Assembly (NCBI GenBank): GCA_027009095.1
Contig: JALVDG010000342.1
Coordinates: 1 to 8,409, forward strand
Direction: 5' to 3'
Length of the DNA stretch: 8,409 nucleotides
Source of the DNA: Thiotrichaceae bacterium
Lineage (GTDB): Bacteria; Pseudomonadota; Gammaproteobacteria; Thiotrichales; Thiotrichaceae
In this document: positions 1 through 4,970 of the stretch, piece after piece
How positions within the stretch are numbered: the first letter of the stretch is position 1
How the letters are laid out: each line of letters begins with the position of its first letter
Notes under the pieces: generated by a model
Databases searched by the model: none
Told to the model about the DNA's origin: nothing
The model's input: only the letters and a program-made list of their open reading frames with translations
Position numbers and translations under genes: made by a program

Positions 1-172
1 TGATGTGATACTGGATTCTTTTATTGTGTCAAACACTTATCAACGTGAAATTGATTGGTGGGGTGATGGTAATGACATCGAAAAGGATTTTTCTAGCCAT
101 CATGTACTTTTTCAAAAAGAAGACGATGCGTATATTGATAAGATATTTAGGACTATGCTGGTTAGTAACTGA
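1..172 (+). CDS. C-terminal end of an unrecognised protein (partial, 5' end outside window)
   Basis: An open frame enters from the left edge (first full codon at base 2) and ends at TGA 170-172, giving 56 visible residues. The fragment is acidic and aromatic-rich, with a WWGDG segment near residue 19 and a helical-looking end (YIDKIFRTML). There is no membrane segment and no motif I can place. It could be the tail of a real gene, since codon use resembles its neighbours, but the fragment is too short to exclude a chance frame. It is followed by a 127-bp spacer leading to the AAA+ ATPase gene on the same strand. No convincing terminator hairpin lies between them. Confidence 0.5.
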   Translation, partial: DVILDSFIVSNTYQREIDWWGDGNDIEKDFSSHHVLFQKEDDAYIDKIFRTMLVSN

Positions 173-242
173 TGTTGCCTAATATTAAGAGAAATTAATT
201 GGCTACTTAAATCCTTTTATTTTGATTATATTTTTCTAATTT

Positions 243-294
243 TTATCCCTTGTTTTAGGATATGATGTAATGTAATTATCCCTTGTTTTAGGAT
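243..294 (+). repeat. 19-bp direct repeat, two copies at 33-bp period, upstream of the AAA+ ATPase
   Basis: TTATCCCTTGTTTTAGGAT occurs exactly at 243-261 and 276-294. Each copy is bounded by ATCC...GGAT, an imperfect dyad, and each carries AGGA followed closely by an ATG (262 after the first copy, 300 after the second). The second copy supplies the only Shine-Dalgarno-like sequence for the ATPase, 6 bases before its start. A regulator bound here would also cover the ribosome binding site. Function as an operator is inferred; the repeat itself is plain in the sequence. Confidence 0.7.
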
Positions 295-299
295 GCCAT

Positions 300-1643
300 A
301 TGTTTCATCGAGAAATCATTAGTGAATTAGTCGCTTGGTCAAATAAAGCAAACAGAAAACCATTAGTGCTACGTGGCGCACGGCAAGTTGGTAAAACAAC
401 CTGTGTAAATCTCTTTTCACAATCCTTTGAGCAATATATTTATCTGAATTTAGAATTATCAGAAGACAGTGCTTTATTTCAGCAAGACTATACTGTCAGC
501 GAGTTTCTTGAAGCCTTATTTTTTCTTAAAAATAAACAAAAGAATCAGCAGAAAACCTTAATTTTTATTGATGAAATACAGGCAGAGCCTAAAGCGGTTG
601 CGATGTTGCGTTATTTATACGAACAGGCTTCTGAATACTATGTCATTGCAGCAGGGTCTTTATTAGAAAGTGTTTTGGATAAAAAAATCAGCTTTCCTGT
701 CGGGCGTGTTGAATACTTACGACTGTACCCCGTTTCGTTTAAAGAGTTTTTATATGCAATGGGGGAAGAGCAAGCAGTTAGCTTGCTTGAGAAAATACCT
801 TGCCCCGCATTTGCCCATGATAAATTGCTGAAGCTATTTCATAAATATACATTGATCGGTGGAATGCCTGAAATTGTTCAGCATTATGCTGAGCATCGCG
901 ATCTAACAAGTCTATCTTCTCTTTATAAAAGTTTGCTGGTCGCTTATTTAGATGATGTTGAGAAGTATGCTAATAATGAAAAGCATAGTCGTGTTATTCG
1001 TCATATTATTCAAACGGCTTTTCATTTTGCAGGTGAGCGCATCAAAATGGTGGGGTTTGGACATTCAAACTATCTATCACGTGAAATTTCAGAAGCAATG
1101 CAACTATTAGAAAAAGCATTTATGTTGCAGCGTATTTATCCAACAACTGCGACAGAATTGCCTCTTTTGCCTGATCTCAAAAAATCTCCTCGCTTACAAC
1201 TGTTAGATACGGGTTTAGTCAATTATTTTTCAGGTATTCAACAGGAAGTATTTGCTACAAAAGACCTTAATGTACTCTACAAGGGAAGAATAACCGAACA
1301 CATTGTAGGACAAGAGATACAAGCTCAGTCTCACCTTTTGCTCAATAAACTCTGCTTTTGGGTTAGGCAGAAAAACCAATCTAATGCAGAAGTTGATTTT
1401 GTTGTTCAACAGGGAAGTAAAATTATTCCGATTGAAGTTAAATCAGGCGCAACAGGTCGATTACGCTCACTGCATCAATTTGTAGAGCGTACTAATCACC
1501 CATTTGCTGTTAGATTATATGCGGGACAGTTAGTCAAAGAAGAGTCTAAAACCATTGCAGGTATAGAGTTTCAGTTATTGAATTTACCATACTATTTAGC
1601 AGGAGAACTTGATCAATATTTAGAATGGTTTATTGAGTCATAA
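300..1643 (+). CDS. AAA+ ATPase of the AAA_14 / DUF4143 family
   Basis: This 447-residue protein has the layout of AAA_14-DUF4143 ATPases. Walker A is GARQVGKT (residues 26-33), Walker B is TLIFIDEIQ (86-94, acidic pair D91-E92), and a sensor-like AAGSLLE lies at 117-123. The C-terminal half carries SPRLQLLDTGL and a terminal region AEVDF (363-367) ... PIEVKSG (377-383). D366, E379 and K381 match the D-ExK pattern of the PD-(D/E)XK nuclease fold that ends many members. Length is typical and the frame is intact. The family is common, variable between strains and has no settled cellular role; links to mobile or defence regions are inferred from distribution. ATG 300 is chosen because AGGA at 290-293 precedes it. 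The last codons and stop (from 1635) lie inside a duplicated segment that recurs at 3587. Confidence 0.9.
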   Translation: MFHREIISELVAWSNKANRKPLVLRGARQVGKTTCVNLFSQSFEQYIYLNLELSEDSALFQQDYTVSEFLEALFFLKNKQKNQQKTLIFIDEIQAEPKAVAMLRYLYEQASEYYVIAAGSLLESVLDKKISFPVGRVEYLRLYPVSFKEFLYAMGEEQAVSLLEKIPCPAFAHDKLLKLFHKYTLIGGMPEIVQHYAEHRDLTSLSSLYKSLLVAYLDDVEKYANNEKHSRVIRHIIQTAFHFAGERIKMVGFGHSNYLSREISEAMQLLEKAFMLQRIYPTTATELPLLPDLKKSPRLQLLDTGLVNYFSGIQQEVFATKDLNVLYKGRITEHIVGQEIQAQSHLLLNKLCFWVRQKNQSNAEVDFVVQQGSKIIPIEVKSGATGRLRSLHQFVERTNHPFAVRLYAGQLVKEESKTIAGIEFQLLNLPYYLAGELDQYLEWFIES

Positions 1644-1804
1644 TAAAGGAAAAATTAAGACTAAGTATTTAGCAATTTCTCTTTTAGTTGCTTCTGAGCG
1701 TGAGTTGTAGGCTTCTTGATATACAACAAAAACAGCTTGTCTAGTACGGGTATATTTTGCGCCTAGTTTACATATTCTAATGCCTGATTTATTAGCGCCG
1801 CTTA
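1635..1804. repeat. Shortened copy of the GIY-YIG locus (direct repeat of 3587-3972)
   Basis: This segment aligns in the same orientation with 3587-3972 in three blocks. 1635-1684 matches 3587-3636 weakly at its left end but ends in 16 identical bases (1669-1684). 1675-1771 matches 3665-3761 with 4 mismatches in 97. 1771-1804 is identical to 3939-3972. Relative to the long copy it lacks 38 bp and 178 bp. Similarity stops at 1804, exactly where hemerythrin sequence begins, and fades left of 1635 inside the ATPase end. The right-hand copy is the parent because both of its genes are intact there. Confidence 0.9.
1655..1771 (-). pseudogene. Remnant of a GIY-YIG nuclease gene
   Basis: On the minus strand this reads KLGAKYTRTRQAVFVVYQEAYN and on to SEATKREIA, nearly identical to residues 40-72 of the intact GIY-YIG protein encoded at 3607-3876. 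The N-terminal half with both catalytic tyrosines is gone, removed by a 178-bp deletion. A 38-bp deletion then shifts the frame after KREIA, so the tail now reads into the end of the ATPase gene, although the old stop position (TTA at 1655-1657, TAA on the minus strand) still aligns with the intact gene's stop. There is no start codon in the surviving frame. No function is expected. Confidence 0.85.
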
Positions 1805-1854
1805 TAAATAAACTTCTGCTGTACTTTGGTGTTTGGGATACTCTTGGGCAATAA
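1780..1854 (+). other. Chimeric 24-codon frame: first codons of the 3948 gene fused to antisense hemerythrin sequence
   Basis: The shortened copy carries the ATG and first 8 codons (MPDLLAPL) of the gene that starts at 3948, with the 9 bases before it unchanged. After 1804 the frame continues through sequence antisense to the hemerythrin remnant and stops at TAA 1852-1854. It is recorded as a mark of the rearrangement junction. If the 3948 gene's start signals lie in the 9 bases just upstream of the ATG, this short frame could be translated, but nothing suggests a functional product. Confidence 0.5.
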
Positions 1855-2046
1855 TCTTAAAAAACTTTTCTCTTCTTTTTTGAAATGAGGTTTTAAATCT
1901 TGTTCAGAAAAAGTAGCTACTTTTTTTGATAATACATGCATTAATTCAATACTATTATCTTTAATTGCACGAATAATTTGTTGAGATAAAGATAAGGTTT
2001 GATGGTGCTCTCGAGAAATAGCTTGGAGTGAAGGGTGTCGTTTCAT
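1802..2046 (-). pseudogene. Truncated, frameshifted hemerythrin-like (HHE domain) gene
   Basis: From ATG 2046 the protein reads MKRHPSLQAISREHHQTLSL, then a helix and PHFKKEEK. The HH at 14-15 and the HFxxEE at 54-59 are the iron-ligand motifs of the first half of a hemerythrin fold. In the starting frame the text after K60 (SFLRLLPKSIP...) stops at 1792 and does not look like the family. In the -1 frame it reads FFKIIAQEYPKHQSTAEVYL, which does, and stops at 1802-1804. The shift falls at a run of six T on the coding strand (1859-1864). The second half of the domain (the distal metal-binding helices, normally about 70-80 more residues) is missing, replaced at 1804 by the duplicated GIY-YIG segment. 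A four-helix oxygen- or metal-binding protein cannot be completed, so I call it a pseudogene. Confidence 0.75.
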
Positions 2047-2080
2047 TATATTGATACCTACTTATTGTTTAATTTACTAT

Positions 2081-2127
2081 ATAGGTATACACTAAGTTAC
2101 TATAAATATAACCTAGTGTATACCTAT
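2081..2127. promoter_or_regulatory. Inverted-repeat operator and promoter of the AbiE operon
   Basis: Arms 2081-2099 and 2109-2127 pair at 18 of 19 positions around a 9-base spacer; the mismatch is at 2095. The core half-site is ATAGGTATACACTA. The spacer and its edge hold TATAAA (2101-2106), a good -10 element, so a bound dimer would cover the promoter. The right arm ends within the antitoxin start codon (2126-2128). Characterised AbiEi antitoxins repress their own operons by binding inverted repeats in the promoter, so autoregulation is the likely purpose. ATACCTA recurs once more at 2054-2060, near the start of the hemerythrin remnant. Confidence 0.8.
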
Positions 2128-2677
2128 GCAAGCCACTGAAATTTTAAAAACCACGCTGAATTCATTTTCGAGCAATGTATCCTGCCCCTTTTTCACTACA
2201 TCCGACTTACGATCAGTGTTGCCTGAATTATCATCGGGTGCATTTAAAGCAGTTTTGTCCCGTGCATCTAAAAAGAACCTAATAAAACGTATTTGTCGAG
2301 GCTTGTATTTCTATCCTCATCAATGCCAGCTTACGGGTTTAGAGCTATATCATGCTGCTGCACGACTAAGAGCGCATGAATTCAATTATATTAGTCTGGA
2401 AACTGCGTTGAGTGATGCAGGAGTCATTTCACAAATCCCTCTACAATGGATTTCTATTATGTCGTCAGGCAGGTCGCAGATAATTAAGTGTAATGGTTTG
2501 GGGCATATTGAATTTATCCATACAAAGAAAAAACCGAATGATTTAGTAAGGCATTTACACTATGACCTACAATGTCATCTTTGGCGGGCTGATATTACTT
2601 TAGCAATAAAGGATATGAAGCATACACAACGAAACCTTGATTTAATTGACTGGGAACTTGCGAATGAATTTATTTGA
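2126..2677 (+). CDS. AbiEi-like antitoxin / transcriptional repressor
   Basis: The 183-residue protein has an N-terminal winged helix at about residues 22-64 (FTTSDLRSVLPEL, then AFKAVLSRASKKNLIKRICRGLYFYP), the signature of AbiEi-family type IV antitoxins. An antitoxin-type C-terminal domain follows and ends in ITLAIKDMKHTQRNLDLIDW. It is expected to neutralise the downstream nucleotidyltransferase without direct binding, as in AbiE systems, and to repress the operon through the inverted repeat at 2081-2127. ATG 2126 is chosen because it sits right after the promoter-like TATAAA and starts a family-like N terminus. It has no Shine-Dalgarno sequence and would have a very short or absent leader, so leaderless translation is possible. 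Its 3' end overlaps the toxin gene by 14 bases. Confidence 0.85.
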   Translation: MQATEILKTTLNSFSSNVSCPFFTTSDLRSVLPELSSGAFKAVLSRASKKNLIKRICRGLYFYPHQCQLTGLELYHAAARLRAHEFNYISLETALSDAGVISQIPLQWISIMSSGRSQIIKCNGLGHIEFIHTKKKPNDLVRHLHYDLQCHLWRADITLAIKDMKHTQRNLDLIDWELANEFI

Positions 2678-3554
2678 TCAATTAGTCAATGAAGCGATTC
2701 AGCAAACCGATAAACTCAGCGCATTGCGAGTGGTAGTTGAAAAAGAGTTGCTTCACCATGATATTATCCGCGAAATGAGTCGATCAGGTCTGCTGGAACA
2801 GCTTACCTTTATGGGCGGTACTTGCTTACGCGCTTGTTATGGCTCTAATCGATTGAGTGAAGATCTTGATTTTACAGGAGGGCATGATTTTGATAAATCA
2901 TCATTAAGTCAGCTATCCAAAGTCCTTAAAAAGCAGTTACAGGCAAAATATGGCTTGCAGATTGAAGTATCCGAACCGAAACGAGAAACAGGCAATGTTG
3001 ATACGTGGAAACTCAAAATCATCACCCGACCAGAACAACGTTCTATGCCGATGCAACGTATTAATATCGATATTTGCTCCATTCCTAGTTATGACAAAAA
3101 ACCAAGCGTATTGCGTAATCATTACGGTGTGGATATGGGAACATCGGGTTTGCTGTTGCAAATAGAGAGCCGAGAAGAAATCTTTGCTGATAAAATTATC
3201 GCTTTTGCTTTACGCCCTAATCGCCTAAAAAATAGAGACCTTTGGGATATTGCTTGGTTGACTCAGCAAGGTATAAAACTGCCTATTGAACTCGTCAAAT
3301 ATAAAATCAAAGATCATCAACAAACACAGCAAAGCTTTATTGAAAAGCTCACAAAAAGAAAACAAGAACTACTAGAGACTCAAGCATTGGAAGTAGCTTT
3401 CAAACAGGAGATGCGGCGTTTTTTACCTGCGGATATTGTTAATAACACCATTGATAACGACATTTTTTGGGATTACATCAAACAAGTTGTCAGTGAAGCA
3501 AGTGATAATGTTACTGCTCAGCTCAAGAATAAGGGAGTGTTATTTAAACTCTGA
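2664..3554 (+). CDS. AbiEii-type nucleotidyltransferase toxin
   Basis: This 296-residue protein has the three AbiEii/AbiGii nucleotidyltransferase blocks. GGTCLRACYGSNRLSEDLDF spans 51-70, with metal-binding D67 and D69 of the polymerase-beta-like fold. RINIDI (132-137) gives a third acidic residue, D136. EEIFADKIIAFALR (171-184) with K177 leads into KNRDLWDIAWL (189-199). Family members use nucleotides to block growth; some studied relatives modify tRNA 3' ends, but this protein's target is not shown by sequence. All catalytic positions appear present and the frame is intact, so it is probably active. ATG 2664 is preferred over TTG 2646: it is a stronger codon, GGGA lies 8 bases upstream, and it gives a 14-base overlap with the antitoxin, consistent with translational coupling. 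Confidence 0.92.
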   Translation: MNLFDQLVNEAIQQTDKLSALRVVVEKELLHHDIIREMSRSGLLEQLTFMGGTCLRACYGSNRLSEDLDFTGGHDFDKSSLSQLSKVLKKQLQAKYGLQIEVSEPKRETGNVDTWKLKIITRPEQRSMPMQRINIDICSIPSYDKKPSVLRNHYGVDMGTSGLLLQIESREEIFADKIIAFALRPNRLKNRDLWDIAWLTQQGIKLPIELVKYKIKDHQQTQQSFIEKLTKRKQELLETQALEVAFKQEMRRFLPADIVNNTIDNDIFWDYIKQVVSEASDNVTAQLKNKGVLFKL

Positions 3555-3576
3555 GCATAAGTAGCCGCGCAAAATT

Positions 3577-3614
3577 AATCTTGAAAGAGCCATAATAATG
3601 AAGAAATCAAGATT
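3577..3614 (-). terminator. Possible weak terminator of the GIY-YIG gene
   Basis: AATCTTGA at 3577-3584 pairs with TCAAGATT at 3607-3614 across a 22-base loop. Read on the minus strand the hairpin is followed by AATTTT, a short T-rich tail. The stem is AT-rich, only 8 bp, and its first arm contains the GIY-YIG stop codon. It could end transcripts of the minus-strand gene or dampen read-through between the converging AbiE and GIY-YIG genes. This is weak evidence. Confidence 0.25.
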
Positions 3615-3876
3615 CATCTCTTAGCAATTTCTCTTTATTATTTTTAGTCAATTTTTTTATCGCTATTTCTCTTTTAGTTGCTTCTGAACGTGAGTTGTGG
3701 GTTTCTTGATATACAACAAAAACAGCTTGTCTAGTACGGGTATATTGTGCGCCTAGTTTACCGTCATTATGTTCTTTTTCTCGACGGGATATATCGGTGG
3801 TGATGCCTGGATAAAGGCTATTATCAGCACAGCGTAGAATATAGACAAACCATTGCTTTGATTCTTTGTTTTTCAT
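3607..3876 (-). CDS. Small GIY-YIG domain protein (UPF0213/YhbQ-like)
   Basis: The 89-residue protein is a single GIY-YIG domain. VYILRCADNSLYPGIT (11-26) contains the two motif tyrosines Y12 and Y22. RRE (31-33) and the conserved GAQYTRTR (42-49) follow, then SEATKREIAIKKLTKNNKE (64-82), where E70 is the likely metal-binding glutamate. Length and order match the UPF0213 family of predicted single-domain nucleases, whose cellular substrate is generally unknown. The ATG at 3876 is preferred to an upstream TTG at 3924 because family members begin just before the YIL motif and because GAGGG lies 13 bases upstream of it, although this spacing is long. The gene diverges from the 3948 gene and converges with the AbiE operon. 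A second, broken copy lies at 1655-1771. Confidence 0.9.
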   Translation of the reverse strand: MKNKESKQWFVYILRCADNSLYPGITTDISRREKEHNDGKLGAQYTRTRQAVFVVYQETHNSRSEATKREIAIKKLTKNNKEKLLRDES

Positions 3877-3895
3877 GTTATTGTTATTGCCCTCA

Positions 3896-3924
3896 TAGAT
3901 ATTTGGTAGTATTCCCTGTGTCAA
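3896..3924 (-). promoter_or_regulatory. Candidate promoter of the GIY-YIG gene
   Basis: On the minus strand a perfect TTGACA (3924-3919) is followed after 17 bases by TATCTA (3901-3896), a weak -10 match. Transcription would start near 3889, leaving a leader of about 13 bases and cutting off the GAGGG at 3894-3890. Either the start is slightly upstream or the match is fortuitous. The element is missing from the shortened copy of the locus. Confidence 0.3.
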
Positions 3925-3947
3925 ACTCGCCTATTTTACATATTCTA

Positions 3948-4970
3948 ATGCCTGATTTATTAGCGCCGCTTAAACTTTGGCAGCAAGATTTTGGCTTTAT
4001 TGCTCAATCGAATAATGCCGCAGCATTGTTGGCGCGTAGTCAGCGAAAAAAAGTACTTTTTTCAGGTTTAGATTCTAGCCTATTTAGTTTACTTGGTTTC
4101 TCTCCCGATGCGGAGCTTCCTGTTGCCTATTATCGCGCAAAAAAAGATCATTTGATGACGGCATTACAAGCGCATCAGGGGGCGATTCTTTGTGCTGATC
4201 CTGTGCATTTAAAAGCGGGGATGAGTGAAATTATTATGGATACGCACACTTTTGATGATCTGAGTGATGCGGAGGCGGATAGTTTATTAGCCTTATTAAA
4301 TCAGCATTTTGCAGAGGATGGTTTACAGTTTATTAAAGGCTCGGCTAATCGTTGGTATTTATTATTAAGTGTGGATGATGCTATCCAAACAACACCACTG
4401 GCTAATTTACGCGGTAAAGATATAGCAAAACACTTGCCCCAATCTGAGCATATTAATCTGCATAATATTCAAAACGAAGTACAAATGTTATTGCATAGCT
4501 CAGAGGTTAATCAACAGCGAGAGCAGGGGGGAAGGCTAACGGTTAATAGTTTATGGCTATGGGGTGGCGGGTCAAACTTAAAAGCACGCACACGAGTTCG
4601 CTCGGTTATCGGTGGCGGAATACAGGGTGAAGTGGTGGCAACGGTTGCAGATTGTCGATACTTAGCTTCGGCAGTAGAGCCTGAAAAAGAACTTAGCCAA
4701 TTACCTGCGGGTGGGCATCATTTATTAGTTTTAGATCAATTAACTCCCTTTGCTTTAAAGGATGATCCTGAAGGGTGGCAACAACAATTAAATAAATTAG
4801 AAACAACATGGTTAGCCCCTGCGGAAAAACTGCTTAATAAAGGCAAGCTAAAATTAATATTGCATGATTGTGATGGTAATAGTTTTACACCTGAAAAATT
4901 GAATCCACTTGGTCAGCTATGGAAAAAAATAAAATCTAATAAAGTGAGTTTAAGCGAGGTATTAAAATGA
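3948..4970 (+). CDS. Conserved RpfE/COG4255-like protein of unknown function, coupled to recJ
   Basis: This 340-residue soluble protein resembles the family found before recJ in many Gammaproteobacteria, often labelled RpfE-like or, by loose similarity, cofactor-independent phosphoglycerate mutase. Recognisable blocks are CADPVHLKAG (82-91), NEVQMLLH (176-183) and NSLWLWGGG (200-208). The C-terminal third includes LILHDCDGNSF. The DPVHL and WGGG blocks resemble alkaline-phosphatase-superfamily phosphoglycerate mutases, but I do not see the full metal-ligand set, so catalytic activity is not supported. The start at ATG 3948 gives a family-like beginning (MPDLLAPLKLW); the frame extends upstream to 3858 but that part is low-complexity and overlaps the GIY-YIG gene. 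There is no clear Shine-Dalgarno sequence. Its stop overlaps the recJ start as ATGA, pointing to co-translation. Confidence 0.8.
   Translation: MPDLLAPLKLWQQDFGFIAQSNNAAALLARSQRKKVLFSGLDSSLFSLLGFSPDAELPVAYYRAKKDHLMTALQAHQGAILCADPVHLKAGMSEIIMDTHTFDDLSDAEADSLLALLNQHFAEDGLQFIKGSANRWYLLLSVDDAIQTTPLANLRGKDIAKHLPQSEHINLHNIQNEVQMLLHSSEVNQQREQGGRLTVNSLWLWGGGSNLKARTRVRSVIGGGIQGEVVATVADCRYLASAVEPEKELSQLPAGGHHLLVLDQLTPFALKDDPEGWQQQLNKLETTWLAPAEKLLNKGKLKLILHDCDGNSFTPEKLNPLGQLWKKIKSNKVSLSEVLK

Larger units (their letters stand above)
3587..3972. repeat. Long, parental copy of the duplicated GIY-YIG locus segment
   Basis: This stretch is repeated in shortened form at 1635-1804. It covers 20 bp of spacer, the whole GIY-YIG gene, the intergenic region and the first 8 codons of the 3948 gene. 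Two pairs of short internal repeats mark the ends of what the other copy lost: GCAATTTCTCTTT (3624-3636) with GCTATTTCTCTTT (3662-3674), and CGCCTAGTTTAC (3750-3761) with CGCCTATTTTAC (3928-3939). Confidence 0.88.

Noticed and set aside
1635..1804. Interpretation of the repeated segment as an attachment site or insertion-sequence end
   Set aside because: The repeat is long, contains gene fragments from the neighbouring locus and lacks terminal inverted repeats or a linked recombinase, so duplication by homologous recombination explains it better.
2646..2663. TTG start for the AbiEii gene, 6 codons upstream
   Set aside because: It is a weaker start codon and lies deeper within the antitoxin gene; ATG 2664 has a GGGA at suitable distance.
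2937..3165. Open frames of about 70 codons on both strands within the toxin gene
   Set aside because: They lie wholly inside the well-supported AbiEii frame, have no family-like sequence or ribosome binding site, and their length is expected by chance.
3877..3924. 16-residue N-terminal extension of the GIY-YIG protein from a TTG
   Set aside because: The TTG coincides with the TTGACA promoter-like element and the extension is asparagine-rich and outside the domain; ATG 3876 gives the usual family length.
3858..3947. 30-residue N-terminal extension of the RpfE/COG4255-like protein
   Set aside because: The extension (cysteine/tyrosine-rich start) overlaps the GIY-YIG start region antisense and does not look like the family; ATG 3948 gives a typical beginning, and the duplicated copy also preserves that ATG.
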